Assembly: GCA_034190875.2 (NCBI GenBank)
Contig: CM067351.1
Span: 8,254,634 to 8,318,633 of the forward strand
Direction of reading: 5' to 3'
Source of the DNA: Urechis unicinctus
Lineage: Eukaryota > Annelida > Polychaeta > Xenopneusta > Urechidae
DNA length: 64,000 nt
How positions within the stretch are numbered: position 1 is the stretch's first letter; each line of letters begins with the position of its first letter. A program made the position numbers and the translations under genes. Under the pieces are notes generated by a model. The model worked only from the letters and a program-made list of their open reading frames with translations, searched no databases and was not told the origin of the DNA. This document shows positions 39,941 to 52,045 of the stretch, one piece after another.

Positions 39941-40582
39941 TAGTCTCGCCAAAAGTCTAGGCTAGGGTGCCGTCTTAAAATGGTGCAGTATCCCAGATTT
40001 GGGATGGTCCAATCACAAGCCGTGTATCTTGGTCACTCTCGGGTACTTTTGAGTCATAGTCTCTCATTGGTCAGTGACACATTTTCCGACGATTCATGTC
40101 AGACAAGTGGCTTGTCCAGTCAATTTATCCAACCGGATAAGCGATTTTTATGAGCCGGGCACACATTCTACACCACCCAGATTTGTTGTTTCACGCTGAG
40201 TGGCACCGTTATTCACACTATTTGACTATTGCGTAAACATACTATCATGCAGCTGAACGATTTAAGCGCTTGTTGTGGTGCCAATTTAAATTTTTGAGAC
40301 CCCCAAAATTATCAGAAGACATACAATGTGTTCTCATTGGACGCAGACCACAACAATGTACATGACGTCACATAAAACCGAGGGTGCGTATCCCAAGCCA
40401 ATTTCATGAGCCAGACGCGCGCAATTAAGGTCAATCCGGGTCACAACCTTTGCGTTGATTGGTCACAAAGATTAACGAACGTATCTAATGAATATTCGGA
40501 CGCGCCAGTTTTAGACCTTGTTCTGTCGTAGACTCTAGGGCGAGAAGCGTAGCGGAACTTCTGAAGTCTAGGACGCAGACTA
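39941..40582. mobile_element. Possible MITE (nonautonomous DNA transposon), copy 1
   Basis: A 642-bp segment starts TAGTCTCGCC and ends GGACGCAGACTA, giving short imperfect inverted ends (CAA-TAGTCT against CAACTAGTCT). Subterminal features include AAGTCTAGG near both ends, the hairpin ATCCCAGATTTGGGAT, inverted CCAATCA/TGATTGG, and an AGAAG...CTTCT hairpin near the right end. ATT flanks both sides as a possible 3-bp target duplication. It has no transposase and is somewhat GC-richer than its surroundings. With no unrelated second copy in the window I hold this loosely. Confidence 0.3.
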
Positions 40583-40638
40583 GTTGATTACGTCTATAAC
40601 ATTATTTGACAAGGCCTATTATGGTGCATTATGTTGCA

Positions 40639-40902
40639 TTAAATAACAATTATTGAAAGTCGTTGCCATGGTGATGGCCTAAGTTGGCGAGTTAATTTCG
40701 CAAGAGAATCATTGATGCGGTAAAGTGAAATATGTTCCAACCAATTGTTACCACGGATATAACCATGAGCCATAACAATTTGTTTATGAGTAAGCGTTTG
40801 ATCGTTCCCTCCCGTATTGATAATATTGGTGTTGGCAATAGTGTGTCCAACGAGTTTATGGATTTTATGGCCAAGAAGCATCAGCTTGCTATTTGTTTGC
40901 AC
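40639..40902 (-). CDS. Uncertain 87-codon frame kept in both duplicates
   Basis: The frame is read on the minus strand, with a GTG as its first codon and the first ATG at codon 8. It is identical in protein sequence to 46,237-46,500. The three base differences between the copies inside it are all synonymous here (GCG/GCC Ala, TCA/TCT Ser, CGT/CGA Arg). Against it: two differences just upstream in the same open frame change amino acids, there is no homology I recognise, and a 62-codon plus-strand frame overlaps it. Most likely chance, but it is the only frame in the duplication that looks conserved. Confidence 0.15.
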   Translation of the reverse strand: MQTNSKLMLLGHKIHKLVGHTIANTNIINTGGNDQTLTHKQIVMAHGYIRGNNWLEHISLYRINDSLAKLTRQLRPSPWQRLSIIVI

Positions 40903-43900
40903 CCACTGGAAGCTTGGTAATTGTGCATTATCCCCCGCTTTATATATATGTTGCTTTCATAATAAACGATCAATTTCAATCAGTTGTAATATCGGTTATA
41001 TACCTAAAGAAAGTTATGAACCTTAAGAAAGTAATCAGTCAACGATCAGTTAATCATTGTGGTATAACATTTTTTTTTTTTGGATATTGTGTACTTACGC
41101 GTAGGGCAGCAAAACATGTACAGCGTGATGGAAGTTGTCATTCTTTTCTCATTAACGAATCTCGTTTGATATTGCCCGATTCACAATTTCATTTCCCTGG
41201 AAAACAAAGCTCAGCAATCCATATACCTGAAGATATAAATAAGGATTTCCAAATGAAAACGTCACTATCTCGCAAGCCCGATTAATGACGCTCAAAATTG
41301 AAATTGGTCTGCTTATCAGAAAAGGTCAATTTACACAACATGAATACACTGCAAAATATTATCATGCGACTCTCAACTAAATCAGATTATATGTGCAGTT
41401 AATCGGATGGCATTCAATGCATGCAATGCGTTATATACCAAAAATTACAGATTTAATTACCAGACCAGGATTTATCATCCGACAATAATTGCTTGGTTTT
41501 GGATGCGGGTGATGGTTTCAACAGGCAAAATATGTGCCATCCACACGTCACCTAGTGAATCCATCTAGAGTTAGGTAGATAGATAATTAGGTTGTTAGAA
41601 CGTTAGTTAGCTAGTATGTTTGTTTAGTCGCTAGTAAGTATGGCTAACATAATTAACATAGAATAGGATTCAGCTCCTTGCAAGCCTTGACAATTGGCAG
41701 CAGGTGAACGAATGGAGGAGTGAGGCAACATGTGGTGTTGCATCTACGCCGCTTGTTTAACAAATAGGCAGCGTGATGGGTGGTACAAGTCGTGTTATCA
41801 ATCACGCCGTGGGTAACAGGTAGACCGTGTGCATACAGGTGATTGATTATATGATGACACAGATTAACGAGCTGACTGGATGTTTTCGTTCGGCGGCCGA
41901 TGTGTCCGGCAAACTCCCACCTCTCAACACATTCCCCTAAGCTTGTGCCAATAAATACCCGACTAAGCAAACATACTTACTCAAAGGGAAATAAACTATA
42001 CTGTTAGGGGACGACTGGTGGAAGGTTTACTACAGCAAAAGAAAATAAACATATGAGTGATTAATTCTTTCGCTTTAGGATTGGCATAAGCCCATTGGTT
42101 GGATGACTCTCCCGATAATGACCGGTCGGGCTGCTGTCCGGCAGAAATCTGGCTGATGCCGTCATCCATCAGTATACTTCTTATAGCATGTGATAAACGC
42201 GGTCGTGATCCTCAATGATGTTTATAACAGCACAAAGCTGCTCCCCTGTTGTATCAGTTAGATAATGAATATGCCTATGTTATCACAATTAATATGTGCC
42301 TAGACTAGAGAGACGGATATTACGGATGCTTGTACTGACATTACGACACTGCAGTATGTTGCTAATCACAGACAAACGTACCATTTCCAAAGCTGGTTAT
42401 CACTTTATCAAGTGATGTGTGACGATACGTTTTGAGGTGCATCATGCATCACTCTGTTTACATGCAAGCTTTCAAAAGTTCCTCCACCCTTTTTATGTTT
42501 CAACAAAATGGCAAGGAGTTTACTCTAATTCACAAGCCCTCGGATCAAGTCGGCAGCTGTTTGGAACAATCGAGCCATACTAAAGCTCTTATCATGCATT
42601 ATGGATCGCACATGTTACAGTGATTGATTCCCGTCGCTGAAACGGCGCTTTATCCCCTTCAGGCGATAGGATACTGTCAGGGGTGAAAATCACATAGGTC
42701 TAAACATGAGTCGATCCCGTTAGCTGCCATCAAAATAACTATGCAGAGAAAGGTATGTGCTGCGGCTGAGAATTCGACGCGCTGTGTGCCTGTGGATGCC
42801 GACCTGTGACACTCTGTCGATGCTCAACATATGTCAGGGTCCCGAAGTACATGCAGATATAAATATATTGGGCTTCCGTGGACAAGCGGGCAAGTCAGCG
42901 GTTTTCATTAAGTGTTAAGAATGGGAGGAATAGGATATAACCAAAACTCGCAATGCGTATTGATGGCGTGGGGTATTGCGAGCGTTTATGATATTATTTA
43001 CTGCGTGGTATCTAATTCCGCAGTGTAGAATCACTCGTCTGCAAATCTGGACCCAGACTTTGCCTATTACCTATACGTCATGCAGCCTTCTCTGGCTCAT
43101 GTCTACAACCACCTGCAGCTTATGATGCTACGTTAGAAACAGCGATGGATCAGGCGGCAGCTATAACTCCTTATAGTTCTTTTGAAGAACACATGAGAAG
43201 GGTAGAGTACCATTAGATAGATAGCATGTAAATGGAGTATATGATAAGCTTTGCAAATTAGTCAGACACATTCATCATGGAGACCAATCACCTGCAGCTA
43301 ACTAATACAAGCATAGCAAAGCAGAAATTAATGTTTCTGTTCATTTATGATCTCATGGCGTCGTATAAATAGTTTAAACCAGCCCACTAAACTGTTTCTT
43401 GCACTAACCCGCTGTGTCTTTTAATGACAAATATTTTTATATACTTTTCGATCCGACTCTGTAGAAGAACTCAGTGTGAAAATTGTACTCCGTTCAAATC
43501 TAGCAACGGAGGGGCACATATCGACCGAGCATCATATATACAAGATGCAATGCCATGATGAACCATAGTTTACTTAACTTCGTTTCTGCAATCCATTGTG
43601 ATTAGTACCTACGCTCTGAAGTATTTTGACCTCTCATATATAGCTTATCACTCATTCCTTACTTTAGTGCCATAGAAATAACTATATTTGTGCGTTTTGC
43701 AAAATGGCATATGTCTATCAATATAGCATCTATATTTGGGCCAGCAATGCCGTACCAGGTTCCAATACTCGCTGCATGAAAGATACTCGTGGAACGTTGG
43801 TCCTGCATCATTATAAGCTATATCCATTATGTCGAAACATAACTCCGGTCGTAACATTAGTTATGACTATTGTGGAAATATATTTTCCTTCTGTGAATAT

Positions 43901-45176
43901 CGTAATATGCCATTCCTATACCTGCATGGATATTAGCAACGCACACAGTCGGCGGTTATTTGCATGATATCTGATTTTCCAATTAGTCGACCATCCTTCG
44001 GACTGAGTTGTAGAGGTGGGTGATTTTCATGTAGTGCTTACAGAACAGTTATTATAACAAATTCTATCAGTTCATATTTAAAGCGTGACTCGTCGAAATA
44101 GCAGCGCGAACGTTCATTCACTCTCTGCTATATTGAACAGTATATCGCAACACGAAGTGTGGTGATTGCGTAAGCAAGACAAGAAAGGAAAGTAAGCTGA
44201 GAAATATGTAGAAAGCAATGGAAACACCTCTTGTCGCAATACCAGCATTAAGATATACATCTACGGGTTGTGGGTTCGATCCTTACTGATTATTCATGAA
44301 TGGGATGATCAAGTAAAATGGCGGTCCCATAATCAAGTAGGGCCAATCCCAATACAATGCATCATGCAGTAACCGTCTGGTAGCTGTGATTACACATTGA
44401 TTTATAAGCATTTGTTTTCATAAAAAGAATGTTAGACATAGATCAGATCTAGATAACAATATAGAGCATATGTGCTTTATATTTTCTTCTCAACATGTTC
44501 AACGGTATTCGACAACCACTCAGACCGGATGTGTGAAAGATATACACCTCCACTTTGTCTATGTGCTGAACACCCCTACCTGGAGCACTTTCTTAGAGAT
44601 AGTGCAAACAGTTTCTCCAAATATCATCCGAACAAGCCTACATTAATCGCACCTGTCTTAATCTATGTATGATATCTAGACAGGTTGGGAACAGGTAAGC
44701 CTGGTGTACATAATTACAGTAACATATTGATAAACTGCGTGATCGTCTGTAGCAGGTGAAGTTATGTTGGTGCTTTGGTTGCGCAATAACAATGAGTAAT
44801 GAAACATGCGGTCTGTAATGCAAATGGACAACTTGAGTGAGTGCAAAAGGTGTGCTTTCAATCAAGTTTTTGCTGACAGCCGCTTATTGGTTGTCAATTA
44901 GTCTTATTTTATTACCACCAAACCATGTCCATTCCCGCGCAGTGAACAACATCATCGAATTTGTTTCAGTCGATGATTCCAAGCCCAAGTGACTAATCCG
45001 TGTGGATATTTGGATTCGGCGATTTGCATTATATAAATAATCCGTTGAAGCTGATAACAGCCTCTTGGTGTAAACCAGTAGCTTCTGAAGCGGCGTTAAA
45101 TCTGTGTATCAATGCGAATTAGCAGCAGCCGAACAGCTGACATCTCTGGTCGACATAGGTACTTACTCTAATACTA

Positions 45177-45275
45177 GCCGTAGCCCCGCCGTACCCCTGC
45201 CGTAGCCGCGCCGTTGCCCCGCCGTAGCCCCGCCGTTGCCCCGCCGTAGCCCCGCCGTAGCCCCGCTGTAGCCCT
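45177..45275. repeat. 11-bp GC-rich minisatellite, 9 units
   Basis: Same array as at 39,339 with one more unit and more uniform units, two of them GCCGTTGCCCC. This fits recent slippage after the duplication. Confidence 0.95.
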
Positions 45276-45525
45276 AACCTAACCCCGTAGGAGCTACCGT
45301 GCTTCCCCACCTAGCCATTGGGTCAGGTAGATATTCTCAACAGTGTATTGGACGGTATCGCATCAGACACAGTCCCTTTTCATTTTGCATGTGTGCATGC
45401 GCTTACCCCGCAAGCTATATTGTTAAAGTATAGTCCTTCAAAAACTGCAATAACACTGGTAAACACTAGTCAAGGTCCCTTAGCCTGTTGGCTGCGGGCC
45501 CTGTTTACACGTTAATGATATTCAA

Positions 45526-46180
45526 TAGTCTCGCCACAAGTCTAGGCTAGGGTGCCGTCTTAAAATGGTGCAGTATCCCAGATTTGGGATGCTCCAATCA
45601 CAAGCCGTGTCTCTTGGTCACTCTCGGGTACTTTTGAGTCATAGTCTCTCATTGGGCAGTGACACATTTTCCGACGATTCATGTCAGACAAGTGGCTTGT
45701 CAAGTCAATTTATCCAACCGGACAAGTGATTTTTATGAGCCGAGCACACATTCAACACCACCCAGATTTGTTATTTCACGCTGAGTGGCACCGTTATTCA
45801 CACAACTGGTTCTTTCTAACTGACTATTGTGTAAACATACTATCATGCAGCTGAACGATTTAAGCGCTTGTTGTGGTGCCAATTTGAATTTTAGAGACCC
45901 CCAAAATTATCAGAAGACATACAATGTGTTCTCATTGGACGCAGACCACAACAATGTACATGACGTCACATAAAACCGAGGGTGCGTATCCCAAGCCAAT
46001 TTCATGAGCCAGACGCGCGCAATTAAGGTCAATCCGGGTCACAACCTTTGCGTTGATTGGTCACGAAGATTAACGAACGTATCTAATGAATATTCGGACG
46101 CGCCAGTTTTAGACCTTGTTCTGTCGTAGACTCTAGGGCGAGAAGCGTAGCGGAACTTCTGGAGTCTAGGACGCAGACTA
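45526..46180. mobile_element. Possible MITE, copy 2 (duplicated with the block)
   Basis: This is the same element as 39,941-40,582, carried along by the segmental duplication rather than by transposition. It has an 18-bp difference near 45,805. It therefore adds no independent evidence for mobility. Confidence 0.3.
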
Positions 46181-47075
46181 GTTGATTACGTCCATAACAT
46201 TATTTGACAAGGCCTATTATGGTGCATTATGTTGCATTAAATAACAATTATTGAAAGTCGTTGCCATGGTGATGGCCTAAGTTGGCGAGTTAATTTGGCA
46301 AGAGAATCATTGATGCGGTAAAGAGAAATATGTTCCAACCAATTGTTACCTCGGATATAACCATGAGCCATAACAATTTGTTTATGAGTAAGCGTTTGAT
46401 CGTTCCCTCCCGTATTGATAATATTGGTGTTGGCAATAGTGTGTCCAACGAGTTTATGGATTTTATGGCCAAGAAGCATCAGCTTGCTATTTGTTTGCAC
46501 CCACTGGAAGCTTGGTAATTGTGCATTATCGCCCGCTTTATATGTATGTTGCTTTCATAATAAACGATCAATTTCAATCAGTTGTAATATCGGTTATATA
46601 CCTAAAGAAAGTTATGAACCTAAAGCAAGTAATCAGTCAACGATCAGTTAATCATTGTGGTACAACATTTTTTTGGGGGGATATTGTGTACTTGCGCGTA
46701 GGGCAGCAAAACATGTACAGCGTGATGGAAGTTGTCATTCTTTTCTCTTTGACGAATCTCGTGTGATATTGCCCGATTTACAATTTCATTTCCCTGGAAA
46801 ACAAAGCTCAGCAATCCATATACCTGAAGATATAAATAAGGATTTCCAAATGAAAACGTCACTATCTCCCAAGCCCGATTAATGACGCTCAAAATTGAAA
46901 TTGGTCTGCTTATCAGAAAAGGTCAATTTACACAACATGAATACCCCGCAAAATATTATCATGCGACTCTCAACTAAATCAGATTATTTGTGCAGTTAAT
47001 CGGGTGGCATTCAATGCATGCAATGCGTTATATACCAACAATTACAGATTTAATTACCAGACCAGGATTTATCAT

Positions 47076-47512
47076 ATTAATCTACGCGAGTTAGTCCCAA
47101 ACAACTGTATGGTGCTTCGTGTGTTTGCAAAACCGTGCATTAAATGGTAGGATCGAAGTTGGTCATGGTTCGAACACCGGAACTTGAATTTACCGGCAGT
47201 CATTGTGCCATTCGCTGATTCCTTACATTTGAGTCGTTTTATGATATTGCCCCTGTATACACAGTTAAATGTATTATGGGAATTACTCATTCTTGGCTAT
47301 GCTCTTCTGCCAATTTGTTCTCAGAACGATTTCGGTCTGGTTCACAGACAAATTAGCAGCTGCAATCACACGACGATCAGATGAAAAAAAACTCCTGCTT
47401 TTGCGGCCCCAGCGCGTATCTAGGCCAAGCAGCGCCAGTGGTGTAGGACCAATGAGTTGCTGGAATAAAGTTAAAGGAAGTGGGGTGCGCTGTCATTGTT
47501 TGCCGCTATCAT
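47076..47512 (+). other. Segment kept only in copy 2
   Basis: 437 bp between two TATCAT motifs (47,070-47,075 and 47,507-47,512). Copy 1 has a single TATCAT at this point, the usual scar of a microhomology deletion. The segment is somewhat less AT-rich at 47,390-47,500 and lies in a 106-codon plus-strand frame (47,269-47,589) with no recognised domain. Confidence 0.85.
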
Positions 47513-49611
47513 CCGACAATAATTGCTTGGTTTTGTATGCGGGTGATGGTTTCAACAGGCAAAATATGTGGCATCCACACGTCACCTAGTGAATCCATTT
47601 AGAGTTAGGTAGATAGATAATTAGGTTGTTAGAACGTTAGTTAGCTAGTATGTTTGTTTAGTCGCTAGTAAGTATGGCTAACATAATTAACATAGTATAG
47701 GATCCAACTCCTTGCAAGCCTTGACAATTGGCAGCAGGTGAACGACTGGAGGAGTGAGGCAACATGTGGTGTTGCACCTACGCCACTTGTTTAACAAAAA
47801 GGCAGCGTAAGGGGTGGTACAAGTCGTGTTATCAATCACGCCGTGGGTAACAGGTAGATCGTTTGCATACAGGTTTTTGTTTATGATGTAGCCACAGAGT
47901 GATTGATAATATGATGACGCAGATTAACGAGCTGACTGGATGTTTTCGTTTGGCGGCCGATGTGTCCGACAAACTCCCACCTCTCAATATATACCCCTAA
48001 GCGTGTGCCAATAAATACCCGACTAAGCAAACATACTTACTCAAAGGGAAATAAACTATACTGTTAGGGGACGACTTGTGGTAGGTTTACTACAGCAAAC
48101 GAAAATAAACATATAAGTGATTAATTGCTAATGAAATTCTTTCGCTTTAGATTGGCATAAGCCCATTGGTTGAATGACTCTCCCGATAATGACCTGTCGG
48201 GCTGCTGTCCGGCAGAAATCTGACTGATGCCGGAATCCATCAGTATACTTCTTATAGCATATGATAAACGCGGTCGTGATCCTCAAAGATGTTTATAACA
48301 GCACAAAGCTGCTCCCCTGTTGTATCAGTTAGATAATGAATATGCCTATGTTATCACAATTAATATGTGCCAGACTAGAGAGACGGATATTACGGATGCT
48401 TGTACTGACATTACGACACTGCAGTATGTTGCTAATCACAGACAAACGTACCATTTCCAAAGCTGGTTATCACTTTATCAATTGATGTGTGACGATACGT
48501 TTTGAGGTGCATCATGCATCACTCTGTTTACATGCAAGCTTTCAAAAGTTCCTCCACCCTTTTATGTTTCAACAAAATGGCAAGGAGTTTACTCTAATTC
48601 ACAAGCCCTCGGATCAAGTCGGCAGCTGTTTGGAACAATCGAGCCATACTAAAGCTCTTATCATGAATTATGGATCGCACATGTTACAGTGATTGATTCC
48701 CGTCGCTGAAACGGCGCTTTATACCCTTCAGGCGATAGGATACTGTCAGGGGTGAAAATCACATAGGTCTAAACATGAGTCGATCCCGTTAGCTGCCATC
48801 AAAATACCTATGCAGAGAAAGGTATGTGCTGGAGCTGAGAATTCGACGCGCTGTGTGCCTGTGGATGCCGACCTGTGACACTCTGTCGATGCTCAACATA
48901 TGTCAGGGTCCCGAAGTACATGCAGATATAAATATATTGGGCTTCCGTGGACAAGCGGGCAAGTCAGCGGTTTTCATTAAGTGTTAAGAATGGGAGGAAT
49001 AGGATATGACCAAAACTCGCAACACGTATTGATGGCGTGGGGTATTGCGAGCGTTTATGATATTATTTACTGCGTGGTATCTAATTCCGCAGTGTAGAAT
49101 CACTCGCCTGCAAATCTGGACCCAGACTTTGCCTATTACCTATACGTCATGCAGCCTTCTCTGGCTCATGTCTACAACCACCTGCAGCTTATGATGCTAC
49201 GTTAGAAACAGCGATGTATCAGGCGGCTGCTATAACTCCTTATAGTTCTTTTGAAGAACACATGAGGAGGGTAGAGTACCATTAGATAGATAGCATGTAA
49301 ATGGAGTATATGATAAGCTTTGCAAATTAGTCAGACACATTCATCATGGAGACCAATCACCTGCAGCTAACTAATACACGCATAGCAAATCAGAAATTAA
49401 TGTTCCTGTTCATTTATGATCTCATGGCATCGTATAAATAGTTTAAACCAGCCCACTAAACTGTTTTTTGCACCAACCCGCTGTGTCTTTTAATGACAAA
49501 TATTTTTACATACTTTTCGATCCGACTCTATAGAAGAACTCATTGTGAAAATTTAACTTGTCAAATCTACCAACGGAGTGGCACATATCGACCGAGCATC
49601 ATATATACAAG

Positions 49612-50845
49612 CCATAACGGAATGTTCGGAACACGGAAACGTAGCGAATTTGAGTCCCGCCGCCTCTAATGATTCAAATAGCATGCGTAACTTACCTCTG
49701 TATATATTTATAAATGAGTCGATTGTTTTTTGGGCATCCCATACACTTATCCTACACCTATCTCACCAGAAAATATTTACAAATAGTGTTGCTATACCAT
49801 TTGAAGCACACTTTGAAACAGACATTTGAATGCTGACTACATTTTTGCTCGTAATATGAAGATGTAGCTTACGCTTCTCTGCTTTATTTGCTATGTTTGT
49901 ACACAGGTCAACAAAACAAATAACACAGATGAATCCATGCGATGGATTGCAAGGTTAACGTCAAAGGCTAGCATTTGGCAAGAGGATAACTTTTTCATGG
50001 GACACAATGCTCCTGTGCAAAAGTATTGTCTTTCATGTTAATGTCTTGGCAGAAGAGATGAACATACATTGTGAAAAAAAGCTGATGATTGTATCACTAA
50101 GATGAGATGAAACGAACGGCATCATCTCAGTTACGCTATAAATCTGAAACGCAATATGGCTCTTTTACCCCGATGAGTATCCCTGTTGTGTTCACCTCGT
50201 AATATCTACGATGCGTTCGCTCAAGGAACAACGATTCGACCGTTAATGCTACCAAACCGTGCATGCTAAAGCAGTTAGATTGCAATGGCATGTTGATTGG
50301 TCGCTCATCTTATCACTGTTATAAATGCTAATGTGCTCTATACAAGTACACAAGTGCATACGTGTGTTGGTATGGTTTTCGTGTTTTCTAGTTGTTACAG
50401 TTATTGATCGATATAAATGTCAATTCCGTAGATACAGCACCATTCCGATGCTATTCACTCTGTATGTGGCATAATTGACCTGGCATCAATAAAGCAATCA
50501 CCATCGTAGCCGGTTAGATCACCTCTCAAACGTGAGCTGGTAATGATATATGACCTAGTTGTAAATGTAAGAGGTCCTCGTCGCTAGCTTATATAGTGTA
50601 TTAGGAACATTAATTGCCATAATCGAGACTAAATCTAATTTATAAGTCAAAACCGATTTGATCGTCGTTGATACTGTTGCGCCGTATGTAGCTATTCGAT
50701 CAGCAAACGTATCCAATGATTGTACTATTTATACTGTTGAAGGGGCTACCCCTTTGGTTGAATAATTAACTGGGCACTGTACATTGTGATGAAGGCATGT
50801 TGTGCAACCAATCGGGGAACGCGATACCGGGAAAAACGGAATGTG
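49612..50845. other. No recognisable feature
   Basis: Unique sequence after the tandem duplication. A small AGGGG/CCCCT hairpin at about 50,738-50,752 is the only structure I noticed. Confidence 0.4.
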
Positions 50846-51100
50846 CATAATAATGATAATGTCATTTATTTTGGGAGCGCAACATTATATGCATTTCTAT
50901 GCGCTTGAGAGTTCATGCACGTTCTTTTGGGAATAGGTGTGTTTTAAGACTTTTTTTGAAAGCCTCGATGGATTGCGCTTGGCGGAGGTTGCATAAAGAA
51001 AGCAGCCAAGGATCATTTTTTCCGCCAAAAGACTGACATTGACGACAACGAGTTAATGACCATATGTCGGAATAAGCGAGGCAGGCATCCGGCAATCAGG
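50846..51100 (-). mobile_element. LINE 3' end (CR1/L2/RTE-like), truncated
   Basis: The minus strand reads a reverse transcriptase C-terminus of the form LRQAQSIEAFKKSLKTHLF, a signature of CR1/L2/RTE-type LINE ORF2 ends. It is followed by a short 3' UTR ending in AAATGACATTATCATTATTA, the ATT-rich tail typical of this group. The tail lies at the low-coordinate end, fixing the orientation. The 5' portion beyond about 51,100 is not recognisable, as expected of 5' truncation. I cannot decide the exact clade. Confidence 0.75.
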
Positions 51101-52045
51101 ATTACAAGTCAAGCGCAGTGATGATCCTAGCAAGGCCGATTCATCAACGATCTGGCGAACGTCTGCGACACACATGATTAATTATCAAGTGTGCAGAATT
51201 TGGTCGATCTTCATCATTCCTGAAGTCATAAATGCAAAATAGGAGTCTCACATGCTGTATCCTGAGGCAGATAGGACGAAATGTATCACATGCGTAAACT
51301 ACTTGGCTAGGTGCTTTTGTGTTGTAGTCATGACATCTCGAATTGAGCACAGTTATCCGAAAAAAACCAAGCAGGCATTAATTGACATACATAAAAGGCT
51401 AGTCCGGACATTAATAATGGTAACCTTAGAATATACACGGGTATCTTTCTGGTCAATGAAGAAATACCATTCGATTGGCATGTGATTTAAAGCTGGAATC
51501 CTGCAAAGACGCAATGTCACCTTTGAGTCACGGTGTCACTCATACATATGACGAGCGTCGTGTCGAAAATTGACACAAACCTCAAACTATATCAGGACAT
51601 CGACTTAGACATGATAAGTGAACCTCACATAAAGTCGGTGAATGATGTACGCTGACATGTCATGGCATCATGTATTGACATTCACATATTACAAGTATCC
51701 CTTCCGAGGAAAGGTCTGGTTCTGATCTCTGCAGCCAACCTCTTTGATGTATACATTCATGACTATCATTCTAAGTGACATTGATAAACATCTATGCCAA
51801 GGGTCAGATTCGATGCAGCTGACAAATTGAAGTTGAGCGTTTAAACGCTCAAGTGTTATTCATTACCAGCGGCAACCCAAACATCGTTAAATAATATTAT
51901 TCATATGGTGGGTGGTAGGAACTAATTTGTCATCTCATGATATTGCAGTATTACATATTTGAAACTCTTTGGAGTAATTAATTCAGGTAGTGAATAAATG
52001 CATACCAATAATTTCAGAATGTCGTAAACTGCAGTAACAAAAGGC
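51101..52045. other. No recognisable feature
   Basis: Short frames only. The minus-strand frame at 51,144-51,350 may hold further decayed LINE sequence, but I cannot show it. Confidence 0.35.

Larger units (their letters stand above)
37700..43545 (+). repeat. Large tandem duplication, copy 1 (5,846 bp)
   Basis: This is followed directly, in the same orientation, by copy 2. It starts at TGCAATGCCATGATGAACC and ends at CGACCGAGCATC...TACAAG. In the stretches I compared, identity is about 97-98%, with a handful of short indels. The first 1.85 kb is block C and the rest (39,550-43,545) is found only in this pair. Relative to copy 2 it keeps 266 bp at 39,474-39,739 and lacks 437 bp after 41,475. 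Open frames change amino acids freely between copies, so I infer it is mostly noncoding. Confidence 0.97.
43546..49611 (+). repeat. Large tandem duplication, copy 2 (6,066 bp)
   Basis: This is the direct neighbour of copy 1, joined at TACAAGA|TGCAATGCC. Beyond 49,611 the two sequences differ at once. It lacks 266 bp present in copy 1 (between 45,321 and 45,322). It has 437 bp that copy 1 lost (47,076-47,512), about 28 extra bases near 47,880 and about 11-18 extra near 45,805 and 48,128. Confidence 0.97.

Noticed and set aside
40893-41285. 130-codon frame in the tandem duplication
   Set aside because: Its counterpart at 46,491 is disrupted near the poly-T/poly-G tract, and the shared part differs by several replacement changes. 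It does not look coding.
45119-45310. Glycine/alanine-rich GYGGATA repeats on the minus strand
   Set aside because: They come from an 11-bp minisatellite that passes through all frames, and unit number changes would break any frame.
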